From the NCBI GenBank assembly GCA_020199775.1, contig JAIVJZ010000009.1, positions 1-58,158 on the forward strand: a stretch of DNA of 58,158 nt, in the 5' to 3' direction. The notes beneath the pieces were generated by a model. That model ran no database searches. It was given only the letters and a program-made list of their open reading frames with translations, and was not told the origin of the DNA. A program made the position numbers and the translations under genes. Positions 35,580 to 44,855 of this stretch are shown here, piece after piece. The DNA is from Acidobacteriota bacterium. GTDB taxonomy: Bacteria > Acidobacteriota > Blastocatellia > Pyrinomonadales > Pyrinomonadaceae. Each line of letters begins with the position of its first letter. Within the stretch, counting starts at the first letter, position 1.

Positions 35580-36890
35580 TTATTCGTTGAGGTGCGCGCG
35601 CGCTTCGGCGAGCGAGCGGCGGAAGATACCGGCGGCCGTGTCGATCTGTTCGGGCGTGTGCGTCGCCATGACCTGAAAGCGGAAACGCGCGCGGCCGCGT
35701 GCGACCGCCGGGTATTCGACCATGTTGGCGATGAGGCCGTTGGCTTCGAGCGCGCGGGCGGTCAACTTCGCGAGCCGTTCGTCGCCGACGCCGACGGGCA
35801 CGATGGGCGAAGGCTGGCCGTAGCACTCAAGGCCGTCGGCCTCGAACGCCGCCCGCAGTTGCCGTATGTTGCTGAGGGAACGCGCGCGTAAGCTCTCGCC
35901 CTCCGGCGAGCGGACGATGCGCAGGGCTTCGCGGACGACGCCTGACTGGACGGGAGAGAGCGCGTTGGAGAAGGCGTGCGAGCCGCCGTAGATGCTGACG
36001 AAGTGGCGGACGGAAGCGTCTTGCGTGGCGAGGAAGCCGCCATTGCTGGAAAAGGTTTTCGAGAACGCGCCCATCACGAGGTCAACTTTGCCGAGCATCC
36101 CCTGCAAGCCGAGTTGCCCCGTCCCCCGCGGCCCCGACGCGCCGAGGTCGTGCGCCACATCGACGAGCAGGACGGCGTTAAACTCGCGGCAGGTCTCTTG
36201 CAGGGCGAAGATGTCGGGGCTGTCCGAGTCCATCGAGAAGATGCCTTCGGTCACGACGAGGATCGCATTGTCCGTATCCTTCGCCCTGATTTTCGAGAGC
36301 TTGCGGCGCGCGTCCGCCACGTCGTTGTGACGGAAGAAGACGTGCTTGTCGGTGGCGGCGCGCGCGCCCTGCATGAGACAGGCGTGCGAGTTCTGATCGA
36401 GGACGACGTGATCGTTGGGGCGCACGAGGCCGACGATGGCGCCGAAACCGGCCGCCCAGCCCGTGGGGAATAAGAGGACGTGCTCGGTCTGCATGTGCTC
36501 GGCGAGTGCGGCTTCGAGACTGCGCGAAAGGTTGGAGTTGCCCTGCAAGATGGCGGAGGCCGCGCTGTGCGGGCCGAAGTCCGCGAGCGCGCGGATGGCG
36601 GCCTCTTGGATCGAGTCGTGCGAGGCGAGGCCGAGATAGTCCTGCGAGCCGAAGTTCACGCCTTCGACGATTGCGCCGTTTGAACTGGTGAGGCGCGCTT
36701 CCGTGGCGGGCGAAGTTTCGAGCGAGCGACTGTAAGGCCATGTGCCGTATTCGATGCGCTGTTCGAGCCACGCGCCGAGCGGCCTCGTCCGTTCGGTCAG
36801 GTGCGCGCCCTTCGGGTGTGTGAACATGCCGAGGTGTTTGGTGAAGGCGTCGGTTTCGAGAATTGAGGCGATGGTTGGATTAGGAGACAA
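35580..36890 (-). CDS. Alpha-oxoamine synthase family PLP enzyme
   Basis: A 436-residue fold-type I PLP enzyme of the group that includes BioF, Kbl and serine palmitoyltransferase. Signs are NFGSQDYLGLASH (79-91), GPHSAASAILQGNSNLSRSLE, TEGIFSMDSDSPDI, DVAHDLGASGPRGTGQLG, and the PLP lysine in MGAFSKTFSSNGGF. The FGSQDYLGL and long N-terminus favour an SPT/CqsA-like enzyme over BioF, but no acyl-carrier or sphingolipid gene is beside it. The start is a TTG at 36890 with AAAGGA eleven bases upstream; a downstream ATG (MFTHPKG) is possible. A long leader of about 350 bases precedes it. Confidence 0.85.
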   Translation of the reverse strand: MSPNPTIASILETDAFTKHLGMFTHPKGAHLTERTRPLGAWLEQRIEYGTWPYSRSLETSPATEARLTSSNGAIVEGVNFGSQDYLGLASHDSIQEAAIRALADFGPHSAASAILQGNSNLSRSLEAALAEHMQTEHVLLFPTGWAAGFGAIVGLVRPNDHVVLDQNSHACLMQGARAATDKHVFFRHNDVADARRKLSKIRAKDTDNAILVVTEGIFSMDSDSPDIFALQETCREFNAVLLVDVAHDLGASGPRGTGQLGLQGMLGKVDLVMGAFSKTFSSNGGFLATQDASVRHFVSIYGGSHAFSNALSPVQSGVVREALRIVRSPEGESLRARSLSNIRQLRAAFEADGLECYGQPSPIVPVGVGDERLAKLTARALEANGLIANMVEYPAVARGRARFRFQVMATHTPEQIDTAAGIFRRSLAEARAHLNE

Positions 36891-37243
36891 GGGGGATCGA
36901 TTCCTTTCGTTGCGCGGTTAAAAAATTCAATAAGAGTTGCTTCGGCGTCGGTCGAACCGTGTGGGACGCGACGGGGGCTGGCGGAACGGCTGCGCGCCTC
37001 GGCAAGCTTTCAATCGTCCCGCCGCGCGCGCGGGAAGACCCGGCGGGCGGCGGACAGTAAAATTTCATGTGCGGGAGACAGGGCAAGGCGCGGGCGGCGA
37101 CTGCGGCGGGCAGTAGCCGGTTATGAAGATGACGAAATTACACGCGACCGTAAGCCGTCACATCGTTTCTAAATTGTCATTCGGATTGGTAGTCAGGTCG
37201 GAAAGAGCGATGCAGCCCTGACGTTCCACTTGAAGCGGAGGCG

Positions 37244-37273
37244 AGATTAAGCGAGGCGCGCGCGGCGTGTCAA
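37244..37273 (-). promoter_or_regulatory. Sigma-70-like promoter candidate
   Basis: On the minus strand TTGACA is followed after seventeen bases by TTAATC. It would drive the oxoamine synthase with a leader of about 345 bases. Based on sequence alone. Confidence 0.4.
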
Positions 37274-37294
37274 GCCAAAGCCCGGATGCGCCGT

Positions 37295-37326
37295 CCGTCC
37301 GGCCGGTTTAATCTCCGGCCGGACGG
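37295..37326. terminator. GC-rich hairpin downstream of proS
   Basis: CCGTCCGGCCGG pairs perfectly with CCGGCCGGACGG around TTTAATCT. No T-tract follows on either strand, so its role as terminator or spacer is open; it lies just upstream of the promoter candidate for the oxoamine synthase. Confidence 0.55.
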
Positions 37327-37366
37327 ATGATTAAATTGGATGTAACTTTCGCGGCCTGAGGAAACG

Positions 37367-37397
37367 CCCGCGGGGCGCGTTGGCCGTGCCCCGCAGG
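37367..37397 (-). terminator. proS terminator
   Basis: On the minus strand CCTGCGGGGC pairs with GCCCCGCGGG, with one G-T pair, a few bases after the proS stop codon, and is followed by CGTTTCC. Confidence 0.65.
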
Positions 37398-37404
37398 TGT
37401 TTTT

Positions 37405-39159
37405 TTACGAACCGGCGAGCGCGAGTTGCTGGACGCGCGCGGAGACTTCGGCGAGGCTCACGTCTGTGGATTGTTTCGCGGCGCGGTCGAACAGTTCGAC
37501 CGTGCCCTCCGTGGTTTTCTTGCCGACGGTGATGCGGTAGGGGATGCCGATGAGGTCTGCGTCTTTGAACTTGACGCCCGCGCGCTCGTCCCGGTCGTCG
37601 AGCAAAACTTCCAGACCGGCGGCGCGCAGGTCTCTGTAGAGTTGCTCGCCCGCGTCTTTCAACTCCGGCTGTTTGACGTTGGTGATGGTGACGACCACGT
37701 CGAAGGGCGCAATCGAGCGCGGCCAGATGATGCCGTCCGCGTCGTGATGGAGTTCGATGGCGGCGGCCATGATGCGCTCGATGCCGATGCCGTAGCTGCC
37801 CATCATGACGGGCACTTCCTTGCCGTTCTGGTCGAGCACGGTCGCGCCCATCGACTTGGAATACTTCGTGCCGAGCTTGAAGATGTGGCCGACTTCGAGC
37901 GATTTCGAGACTTCGAGCGTGCCCGCCTCGCAATTCGGGCAATGCTCGCCGGACTGCACCGTCCGCAGGTCAGTCCAGAGATCGACCGGGATGTCGCGCT
38001 CGATTTCGACGCCGCGCAGGTGGTGGTCGTCCTTGTTCGCGCCCGTCGTCATGTTGCTGCGATTCTTCAACGCGTGATCCGCGACGATGCGAAGATCGCG
38101 CCCCGCAGACTTCGCCCTCTGCTTCGTGCCGACGCCGCCGAGCGAGCCCGCGCTCGCGCCCATCAGGTCGCGTATCTCTTCCGGGTGCGCGGGGCGCACA
38201 TCGGCAGCGCCGAGCCCGTCCGCGAGTTTCGTCTCGTGCAGTTGGTGATCGCCGCGCAGGAGCGCGAGGACGGGTTGCTGCTCCCCCGTCTCGTTCGTGG
38301 CGATGTAGACGAGCGTCTTGATCTGCCTGTCGGCCGACGCGCCGCCGGGGAACAAGATCAAATCCTCAATCGTGCGGACGCCGGGCGTGGGAAACTCTTC
38401 GGGCGCGCCGCCCGCGGATGGTTCGTCGATAATGATGGTCAGTTGGGAAGTGGCCTTCTCCAAATTCGCCGCGTAGCCGCAGGCGTCGCAGGTGGCGATC
38501 AAGTCTTCGCCCGCGTCGGTGCGGATCATGAACTCGCTCGAAGCCGTGCCGCCCATCGCGCCCGAGGAGGCTTCGACGATTGAGAACTTGAGGCCGCAGC
38601 GCGTGAAGATTTTGATGTAGGCTTCGCGTTGATCCGCGAACGATTTGTCGAGGCCGTTGCTGTCCACGTCGAACGTGTAAGCATCCTTCATGATGAACTG
38701 GCGGACGCGCAGGAGGCCGGACTTGGGGCGTGCTTCGTCGCGAAACTTCGCCTGTATCTGATACCAGACCTGCGGCAGTTGCTTGTAAGAGCGCAGTTCG
38801 TGGCGAGCGATGTTGGTGAAGGCTTCTTCGTGCGTCATGCCGAGGCAGAGGTCTGCGCCCTTGCGATCCTGGAGGCGAAACATGTTGTCGCCCATCGCCG
38901 CCCAGCGTCCGGTTTCTTCCCAGAGCTCGCGCGGGTTCAACACGGGGAATAAGAATTCCTGCCCGCCGACGGCGTCCATCTCCTCGCGCACGATCTGCAT
39001 GATCCGGCGCATGACGAGCCAAGAGAGCGGGAGGTAGGAATAGACGCCCGCGGCGAGTTGGCGCACCATCCCGGCGCGCAGCAGCAGGCGGTGCGAGACG
39101 ACTTCGGCGTCGGCCGGGACTTCGCGCAAAGTGGGGATGAAAAAGTTTGACCAGCGCAT
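37405..39159 (-). CDS. proS: Prolyl-tRNA synthetase
   Basis: ProS charges tRNA-Pro. The 584 residues form the bacterial (E. coli-like) type with a YbaK-like editing insertion. Class II motifs are visible: motif 2 [21 protein letters not shown] (in part), motif 3 [29 protein letters not shown] and the [13 protein letters not shown] stretch precede the insertion (about 225-400). The C-terminal anticodon-binding domain ends VQQLALAGS. The ATG at 39159 begins the conserved [13 protein letters not shown]. The gene is alone, transcribed away from the small membrane protein. Confidence 0.96.
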   Translation of the reverse strand: MRWSNFFIPTLREVPADAEVVSHRLLLRAGMVRQLAAGVYSYLPLSWLVMRRIMQIVREEMDAVGGQEFLFPVLNPRELWEETGRWAAMGDNMFRLQDRKGADLCLGMTHEEAFTNIARHELRSYKQLPQVWYQIQAKFRDEARPKSGLLRVRQFIMKDAYTFDVDSNGLDKSFADQREAYIKIFTRCGLKFSIVEASSGAMGGTASSEFMIRTDAGEDLIATCDACGYAANLEKATSQLTIIIDEPSAGGAPEEFPTPGVRTIEDLILFPGGASADRQIKTLVYIATNETGEQQPVLALLRGDHQLHETKLADGLGAADVRPAHPEEIRDLMGASAGSLGGVGTKQRAKSAGRDLRIVADHALKNRSNMTTGANKDDHHLRGVEIERDIPVDLWTDLRTVQSGEHCPNCEAGTLEVSKSLEVGHIFKLGTKYSKSMGATVLDQNGKEVPVMMGSYGIGIERIMAAAIELHHDADGIIWPRSIAPFDVVVTITNVKQPELKDAGEQLYRDLRAAGLEVLLDDRDERAGVKFKDADLIGIPYRITVGKKTTEGTVELFDRAAKQSTDVSLAEVSARVQQLALAGS

Positions 39160-39327
39160 GAATAGTGTTTTTTAATCTCCTTGTCGAGAAAGGTGCGACG
39201 TGTACGAACGGGCATTGTCGCGCAAGCCGCGCGCGCAACGCAAACGTCCGGGCGTGCACCCTTGCCTGACGGGCGCGGCCGTGGCGGCGATAGTGCGCCC
39301 GCTTCGGAAGCGCGGACGAATAACCTG

Positions 39328-39717
39328 ATGGCTAACTTTCGTGCATACCTGACCACCGAGAACGTGTCGCTCTTTGCGTTCATGCTCTTGGCCGAAGCCG
39401 CGAGCGTGATTTTCAACATCATCGCCGCCGAGCCTCCGGCCGGTTTCGAGCTGTTGAAGAATATCGGCTATCTCTACGTGTTGGGCTACTGGCTGGAAGT
39501 TGACGGCCGCCGCCACCACCACCCCGCCTTCAAGTGGCCTTACTGTCGCGGCATCTTTCTGCACCTGATCTGGATGTTCATCATCCCTTATTACCTCTTC
39601 AAAACGCGCGGCGCGAGAGCCTTCCTGACGCTGCTCATCTTCGCCTCGATGTACGTGGTTTCCGCGCTGGCGGGCGCGCTCGCCGCCACGCTTTTAATCG
39701 CCCCGGCATTCGACTGA
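39328..39717 (+). CDS. Small membrane protein
   Basis: A 129-residue protein with three or four hydrophobic helices (about 13-32, 41-56, 75-92, 97-125). The loop between helices 2 and 3 is His-rich (DGRRHHHPAFKWP), which could bind metal. No family is recognised. I chose the ATG at 39328; the frame is open further upstream but without helical pattern. It lies 96 bases before glyA, on the same strand, and may share its transcript. Confidence 0.6.
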   Translation: MANFRAYLTTENVSLFAFMLLAEAASVIFNIIAAEPPAGFELLKNIGYLYVLGYWLEVDGRRHHHPAFKWPYCRGIFLHLIWMFIIPYYLFKTRGARAFLTLLIFASMYVVSALAGALAATLLIAPAFD

Positions 39718-39813
39718 CGCCCCGTTTGCGCCGCCGCGACGGCGTGATATAACATCGCACTCAAGCAAAACGTTTTCCATCAAACACAGTCGCAAACTTT
39801 CGAGGAGAGAACC

Positions 39814-41121
39814 ATGACCGACCGCCGGAACGCGCCGCTCGCCGAAGTTGATCCCGAAATCAGTCGCGCCGTCAATAACGAAGTCGCGCGGCAGGCCGAC
39901 GGGCTTGAACTCATCGCGTCGGAGAATTTCGTGAGCGAGGCCGTGCTCGAAGCGATGGGGTCGGTCTTCACCAACAAGTACGCCGAAGGCTACCCGCGAA
40001 AGCGTTACTACGGCGGCTGCGAATTCACGGACGTGGTCGAGCAGGCGGCGATTGACCGCGCCAAAGAGTTGTTCGGCGCGGAGGCCGCGAACGTCCAGCC
40101 GCATTCGGGCGCGCAGGCGAACATGGCGGTCTATCTCGCCGCGATCAACTACGGCGATCAGATTCTCGGCATGAACCTCTCGCACGGCGGCCACCTCACG
40201 CACGGCCACCCGATGAACTTCTCCGGCATCAGCTACAAGGTCGCGGACTACGGCGTCTCGCCCGACACGGAGCAGATCGATTACGACGACCTCGCGCGCC
40301 GCGCCGAAGAACACCGCCCACGGATGATCGTCTGCGGCGCGTCGGCCTACCCGCGCACGATTGATTTCGCGCGCATCGGCGAGATCGCACGCTCGGTCGG
40401 CGCGCGCGTGATGGCCGACATCGCGCACATCGCCGGGCCGGTCGCGGCGGGCTTGCACCCTTCGCCCGTGCCGCACGCCGATTACGTCACGACCACGACG
40501 CACAAGACGCTGCGCGGCCCGCGCGGCGGCCTGATCCTGTGCCGCGAGGAGCACGCGGCCGAGGTGAATAAGAAACTTTTCCCCGGCGTGCAGGGCGGCC
40601 CGTTGGTGCACATCATCGCGGCGAAGGCCGTCGCGTTCGGCGAGGCTCTGCGCGACGATTTCAAAGAGTACCAGCGGCAGGTTTTGCGCAACGCCGGCGC
40701 GCTCGCCGAGGGACTCAAGGCGCACGGCTTCCGGCTCGTCTCCGGCGGCACGGACAATCATCTCGTGCTCGTGGATGTCTTCATGGGGGGCAAGGGCATC
40801 ACGGGCAAGGTGGCGGAGAAAGCTCTGGAAGCGGCCAACATCACGGTCAACAAAAACACGATCCCGTTCGACACGAACAAGCCCTTCGTCACCTCCGGCG
40901 TCAGGCTCGGCTCGCCCGCGCTGACGACGCGCGGCATGGGCGAAGCCGAGATGGAAATCGTGGCGCGACTCATCGCGGAAATCCTCCACGCGCCCGAATC
41001 GGAGGACGTGCGCGCGAAGGTCAGACGCGAAGTGGCCGAACTCGCCGCGCGCTTCCCGCTCTACCCGAACCGCTCGCGCAACGCTTCGCCTCCCGAAGTG
41101 GAAGCGATGGGCGCGGACTAA
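39814..41121 (+). CDS. glyA: Serine hydroxymethyltransferase
   Basis: GlyA interconverts serine and glycine while producing methylene-tetrahydrofolate. The 435 residues match the family: [20 protein letters not shown] (29-48), [31 protein letters not shown], the PLP lysine in [14 protein letters not shown] (about residue 230), and [28 protein letters not shown] lies five bases before the ATG. The last 75 bases are duplicated at 42768-42842 beyond an AT-rich two-gene insertion, so the present 3' end may be a copy brought by the inserted element. The protein itself is complete. Confidence 0.97.
   Translation: MTDRRNAPLAEVDPEISRAVNNEVARQADGLELIASENFVSEAVLEAMGSVFTNKYAEGYPRKRYYGGCEFTDVVEQAAIDRAKELFGAEAANVQPHSGAQANMAVYLAAINYGDQILGMNLSHGGHLTHGHPMNFSGISYKVADYGVSPDTEQIDYDDLARRAEEHRPRMIVCGASAYPRTIDFARIGEIARSVGARVMADIAHIAGPVAAGLHPSPVPHADYVTTTTHKTLRGPRGGLILCREEHAAEVNKKLFPGVQGGPLVHIIAAKAVAFGEALRDDFKEYQRQVLRNAGALAEGLKAHGFRLVSGGTDNHLVLVDVFMGGKGITGKVAEKALEAANITVNKNTIPFDTNKPFVTSGVRLGSPALTTRGMGEAEMEIVARLIAEILHAPESEDVRAKVRREVAELAARFPLYPNRSRNASPPEVEAMGAD
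41047..41121 (+). repeat. Left copy of the glyA-tail direct repeat
   Basis: Matches 42768-42842 at 73 of 75 positions, offset exactly 1721 bases. It encodes the C-terminus of GlyA ([12 protein letters not shown]...EAMGAD) and its stop codon. Probable attachment site or the reconstructed gene end of an inserted element. Confidence 0.9.
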
Positions 41122-41166
41122 TACCAATAGAGCGAGAGAACACAAAATAAATTAGGAGCTTAAGTT

Positions 41167-42273
41167 ATGTCAGCGACAATCAATGATTTGCAAGACAATG
41201 AAGATGTCCAAGTAACAGATGAAGCTGCGGATGAAACTATTATCCCTCCTATTCAATATGATATTTCTAGCTACGGAGCGGATTATGACGTTGAAGGTAT
41301 AGTTAGGAGATTAGAACGGGGAGATATCTTAATCCCGCCTTTTCAACGAAACTATGTTTGGACTCAAAAAGATGCTTCCCGCTTCATTGAGTCTCTGTTA
41401 TTAGGCTTGCCTGTGCCTGGCATATTCTTGGCGCGTGAACCGGATTCCAACAAGCTTCTTGTACTTGATGGTCAGCAAAGATTAAAAACTCTACAGTTTT
41501 TTTACGATGGGTTTTTCAATCCACAAGAGGAAAGCAAAAAACAACAGGTTTTTAGACTAATTAACGTTCAGCCTAAATTTGAGGGATTAACATATGCAAC
41601 TTTAGAAGAGCAGGATCGGCTTAAATTAAATGACTCTCTGATCCACGCAACGATAATTAAACAAGAGTCGCCTCAAGATGATAATGATACAAGTGTCTAC
41701 TATATCTTCGACAGACTAAATAGTACGGGTAGAAGACTAACACCGCAGGAAATACGCACAGCAATTGATCATGGCACTCTCATTGACCTGATCAAAACTC
41801 TAAATGAATATGAAAACTGGAGGAAAATATATGGCAAAAAGAATACCCGTCTAAAAGATCAAGAATTGATTCTAAGATTCCTTGCTCTGTACTTTGATGG
41901 GAATAATTACGAACGTCCTATGAATGAATTTTTAAATAAATTTTCTAGTAAACACAAACAAGCTGACGATCAATTTCTTAGTGAGTCTCATCGTCTATTC
42001 ACAAATACCATAGACGTAATTTGGCAAAGCATAGGTAAGCAAGCCTTTCGACCAATATCAACAATAAACGCAGCGGCATTTGATTCCGTAATGGTTGGGC
42101 TCGCGCGTAGGATCAGCAAAGGCCCAGTTGAAGATTACGCGAAAGTTAAAATAGCCTATGACGAATTATTAGCTGAGCCTGAATACATTAAGCTTATATC
42201 TCAATCTACATCAGATGAGAGTAATGTCACATCAAGACTCAATAAAGCTATTGATAAATTTGATGGCATCTAA
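41167..42273 (+). CDS. DUF262 (GmrS/ParB-nuclease-like) protein
   Basis: A 368-residue protein of the DUF262 family, which has a ParB-like nuclease fold. The signature is clear: ILIPPFQRNYVWTQKDASRF (54-73), FIESLLLGLPVPGIFLA, and DGQQRLKTL (101-109), the motif that in related proteins couples nucleotide hydrolysis to DNA recognition. The C-terminal 150 residues are helical. DUF262 proteins are parts of GmrSD-type and other anti-phage systems. AGGAG lies eight bases upstream of the ATG. The gene is followed without a gap by the HEPN gene, so they act together by inference. Confidence 0.9.
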   Translation: MSATINDLQDNEDVQVTDEAADETIIPPIQYDISSYGADYDVEGIVRRLERGDILIPPFQRNYVWTQKDASRFIESLLLGLPVPGIFLAREPDSNKLLVLDGQQRLKTLQFFYDGFFNPQEESKKQQVFRLINVQPKFEGLTYATLEEQDRLKLNDSLIHATIIKQESPQDDNDTSVYYIFDRLNSTGRRLTPQEIRTAIDHGTLIDLIKTLNEYENWRKIYGKKNTRLKDQELILRFLALYFDGNNYERPMNEFLNKFSSKHKQADDQFLSESHRLFTNTIDVIWQSIGKQAFRPISTINAAAFDSVMVGLARRISKGPVEDYAKVKIAYDELLAEPEYIKLISQSTSDESNVTSRLNKAIDKFDGI

Positions 42274-42750
42274 ATGCATAATCGAGAAATCGCAAGGCAG
42301 TTCCAAAGGCTTCATGACCTTGTCAAAAAATCTGATGAAGCTACCGCTGGGACTATTGAATTACAATCGCACTGGGCTAAGTATCTCTGCATCTTAAGTG
42401 CCGGATTGCTCGAAAATGCTATAAAAGAAATCTATATAGAGTATGCCCAAAATCAAGTCAGCAGGCCGATTGCTAATTTCATTAGCACTCTCCTCTCTCC
42501 AACCCGGAATCCAAAAAGCCAAAAGTTTCTTGAGATAGCAGCGGCCTTTAATCCTACTTGGAAAGATGAACTTGAAACTCATTTAAATGATAATGGCCGA
42601 GGTGACGCTATTGATTCAATTATGAATCATAGACATTTAATTGCTCATGGTAAGAGCCATAACTCAAATATTTCTCTCGTGCAAATCAAGGATTATTTAG
42701 CTAAAGCACAAGAAGTGTTGGAGTTTATAGAAGGGCAATGCAAACGTTAG
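42274..42750 (+). CDS. HEPN-domain protein (RiboL-PSP-HEPN-like)
   Basis: A 158-residue all-helical protein. The RNase motif R-x4-H of HEPN domains is present as RHLIAH (120-125), followed by GKSHNSNIS. The N-terminal helices (HNREIARQFQRLHDLVKKSD, LSAGLLENAIKEIYIEYAQ) fit the RiboL-PSP-HEPN family often paired with DUF262. HEPN proteins are RNases in toxin-antitoxin and abortive-infection systems. The start codon directly follows the DUF262 stop, so translation is coupled. Together they make a plausible two-gene defence module. Confidence 0.85.
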   Translation: MHNREIARQFQRLHDLVKKSDEATAGTIELQSHWAKYLCILSAGLLENAIKEIYIEYAQNQVSRPIANFISTLLSPTRNPKSQKFLEIAAAFNPTWKDELETHLNDNGRGDAIDSIMNHRHLIAHGKSHNSNISLVQIKDYLAKAQEVLEFIEGQCKR

Positions 42751-42767
42751 CTATCAAGTAACTAGCT

Positions 42768-42842
42768 GCGCGCTTCCCGCTCTACCCGAACCGCTCGCGC
42801 AACGCTTCGCCGCCCGAAGTGGAAGCGATGGGCGCGGATTAA
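42768..42842 (+). repeat. Right copy of the glyA-tail direct repeat
   Basis: 73 of 75 bases equal those ending glyA (changes: T to G in the SPP codons, C to T before the stop). It keeps the reading frame and stop codon of the GlyA C-terminus but has no start, so it is a relict gene end. Confidence 0.9.
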
Positions 42843-42886
42843 ACTTTACTATTAACTGCATAGGGTCTCTAACTGGAGGTATATCA

Positions 42887-43285
42887 ATGTCAAGAAACGC
42901 TGACCTTAAGCGATCTGTGATTGATCGCATTGTAGCCTCGGATGTTTGGCATGAAACTGGGGTCGCTAATTTCAGAACGGATGGTCATAATTTTCATATT
43001 CGATATTGCAGCCCCAAGGATGCTGCCGGCTCTCGCTACTCATTCGGTATTAATCCCAACACGCTTACTGCGGATTATGAAGTTTGGGTGTGTGGTCTTT
43101 ATGAACAATATTATTTGCTCCCAATAACAGTCATTCAGTTTATTTACGAAGACCCGGATGCGTATACTGACAAACGCCATCCAGAAATTAGAGTTGTCTC
43201 TGTTGATTTACAAAACCACTCGGCAACCTATGCTGCTGGCGGCAGAAGCCTAAACATAGAAGAATACTTCCAAGCCACCTTGTAA
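42887..43285 (+). CDS. AT-rich hypothetical protein
   Basis: A 132-residue protein I do not recognise. It starts MSRNADLKRSVIDRIVASDVW and has a mixed alpha-beta pattern; FHIRYCSPKDAAGSRYSFGI and YEVWVCGLYEQYYLLPITVI are its central strands, a shape that recalls small PD-(D/E)XK or intron-encoded-type nucleases, though no catalytic triad can be assigned. GGAGG lies seven bases upstream of the ATG. The composition matches the adjacent island, so it is probably part of an earlier insertion at the same site. Confidence 0.65.
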   Translation: MSRNADLKRSVIDRIVASDVWHETGVANFRTDGHNFHIRYCSPKDAAGSRYSFGINPNTLTADYEVWVCGLYEQYYLLPITVIQFIYEDPDAYTDKRHPEIRVVSVDLQNHSATYAAGGRSLNIEEYFQATL

Positions 43286-43391
43286 ATACTCTGTCATCCA
43301 ACAGAAGCAAAATATCAAAGCCTACCTGAAACAGTTCAGAGAGCACGAACGACTGCGGGCGACGCTGCGGTTCGCCTGCGGCGCGGTCGTC

Positions 43392-44807
43392 GTGCTCGTG
43401 CCCTTCTACCTGCTCGTCGGCGCGAACGCCGCCTGGACGCCGCACCCCGGATTCTTTCCCGACGATGCCGTCTACGCGCGCATGTGCTTCCCCACGGGCT
43501 TCCTCGTCTACTGGAACGATTTCGGCTTCTACCGCCTGCTCGCCGTGCCCGCCTATGCGTTGTCGAATCGCGCGGTGATGCGCGCCTCGCTCTCGCCCGT
43601 CCCGTTCACTTTAATCGCACTGGCTCTGGCGACCGTCGTGTTCGTCTGCTCTTGCCTGTCGGCCGGGCTTTCCAGACGGCGCGGCGGGTTGCTGGCGGGC
43701 GTGTTGCTCTCGTCGCCGCTGCTGCTCGAAACGCTCAACTTCTGGTCGGGCACGTTCAACTACGCGCTTGTGCTGCTGCTCGTCTCGGCGCAACTGCGCG
43801 CGGGCGTGTGGGCGCGTCGCGCGACGGGCGAAGGGTCGAAGTGGTTGACGGGCGAGGCGTCGAGGGGCTTTGTCGTGACGGCCTGCGGCGCGCTGCTGGC
43901 TTTGCTGACTTACGAGATCGCGCTGCCGTTCGTCCTCGCGTCGAGCGCGTTCTACGTGCGCGGGTGGTTGCGGCGCGCGGGCGTCATCGGCCTCGCGTGC
44001 TTCGCGGTCGTCGCGCTCGTCCTCGCGCTCGTGGCCGCGGGGCTGTACTGGCCTCAGCGGTTCAAACTGGCGGCCGAACAATTGACCTCAGCCGTAACCG
44101 GGACGGCGAACGACTCTGCGAACACAACGGCGAACGCGACGACGAACACGACGCCGGATGCCGACACGACGGCGGATGCCGACACGACGGATCACGCCGG
44201 CGTGTCGGCGCACGTTGGACAACCACACGCGCCGCCCGCGTCTCCCGCTTCCGCACGCGCGGGGATGTACGTCTCTCTGTTGTTCAGTTTCCTCCGCACG
44301 GGCTTGCGTTCGCCGTGGTGGTGGGGACTCGTTCTCGCGCTGGCGGGAGTGATCTTTCTTTCGGGGCGGGCGAGGGAAGAAGGGCGACTGCCGTGGAGCG
44401 TGGCGGCGTCGGCTTTCGCGTTCGCCCTCGTCGCGTGCGTCGGCTATCTCGCGTTGACGAAATCCGTGAATGCGCGGTACGTCGCCTTTTTGTTAATCTA
44501 CGGGGCGGCGACGCTGGCATGGACGAAAGGGCGCATCGCCTGTTATGCGCTCGCGTCGCTGCTGCTCGTACAGGCGGCGGTGGCGGCGAGCCTCCCCGTC
44601 CACATGCGTGATGTCGAACTGGCGGCGAAGGGCGGGACGTTGACGATAGCCGCGGGGCGTGCGGGCGACCTCTTCAGTACCGACGGGCGACTCGCACGCG
44701 CTTCGTGGGGCAAGCGTTTTCTCGCGCCCCCACCCGTGGACATGCTGACCCGGCCGCTCAGCCCGCAGGCGTGCCGTTACAGTGCGCCGTGTGAAGAATG
44801 CAAATGA
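43392..44807 (+). CDS. Polytopic membrane protein, possibly 5'-truncated
   Basis: A 471-residue protein with about ten hydrophobic segments and a PDDAVYARMCFPTGFLVYW loop after the first; it resembles glycosyltransferase-like or O-antigen-type membrane proteins of unknown function. A Thr/Asp/Asn-rich loop at about 235-275 contains repeats (DADTTADADTT). The assigned GTG at 43392 cuts into the first hydrophobic segment: the frame continues in sense upstream (YLKQFREHERLRATLRFACG) to about 43290, where the AT-rich insertion begins, without any ATG, GTG or TTG. The true start has probably been lost or displaced. Confidence 0.65.
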   Translation: MLVPFYLLVGANAAWTPHPGFFPDDAVYARMCFPTGFLVYWNDFGFYRLLAVPAYALSNRAVMRASLSPVPFTLIALALATVVFVCSCLSAGLSRRRGGLLAGVLLSSPLLLETLNFWSGTFNYALVLLLVSAQLRAGVWARRATGEGSKWLTGEASRGFVVTACGALLALLTYEIALPFVLASSAFYVRGWLRRAGVIGLACFAVVALVLALVAAGLYWPQRFKLAAEQLTSAVTGTANDSANTTANATTNTTPDADTTADADTTDHAGVSAHVGQPHAPPASPASARAGMYVSLLFSFLRTGLRSPWWWGLVLALAGVIFLSGRAREEGRLPWSVAASAFAFALVACVGYLALTKSVNARYVAFLLIYGAATLAWTKGRIACYALASLLLVQAAVAASLPVHMRDVELAAKGGTLTIAAGRAGDLFSTDGRLARASWGKRFLAPPPVDMLTRPLSPQACRYSAPCEECK

Positions 44808-44855
44808 ACCGGGCGTGCGTGGGGAAATTATCGCGCCGCTCGCGGCATCTAAATC

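Larger units (their letters stand above)
36891..37404. other. Gene-free interval between proS and the oxoamine synthase
   Basis: Five hundred bases with no convincing gene. It holds the proS terminator (37367-37397), a second hairpin (37295-37326), a promoter candidate on the minus strand (37244-37273) and, downstream of it, a stem GTCAGG/CCTGAC (about 37192-37230) in what would be the long 5' leader of the oxoamine synthase mRNA. No known riboswitch class is recognised. Confidence 0.6.
41122..42842 (+). mobile_element. AT-rich mini-island at the glyA 3' end (DUF262-HEPN unit)
   Basis: This 1721-base unit has far lower G+C than its surroundings, holds a DUF262 gene and a HEPN gene in tandem, and ends with a second copy of the glyA tail. 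Insertion at a gene's 3' end with regeneration of the coding end is typical of integrative elements, but no integrase or recombinase is present. It may be an element mobilised in trans or a decayed one. Boundaries are set by the direct repeats. Confidence 0.8.

Noticed and set aside
37180..37235. A plus-strand sequence like SRP RNA domain IV (TCAGGTCGGAAAGAGCGATGCAGCC).
   Set aside because: It shares AGGTC, GGAA and GCAGCC with the SRP hairpin, but the flanking bases do not form the long SRP stem, and the loop spacing differs. Kept only as a stem in the leader region.
41122..43285. An integrase or transposase for the glyA island.
   Set aside because: All frames in the segment were read; only DUF262, HEPN and the unknown 132-residue gene are plausible. 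No recombinase motif was found.
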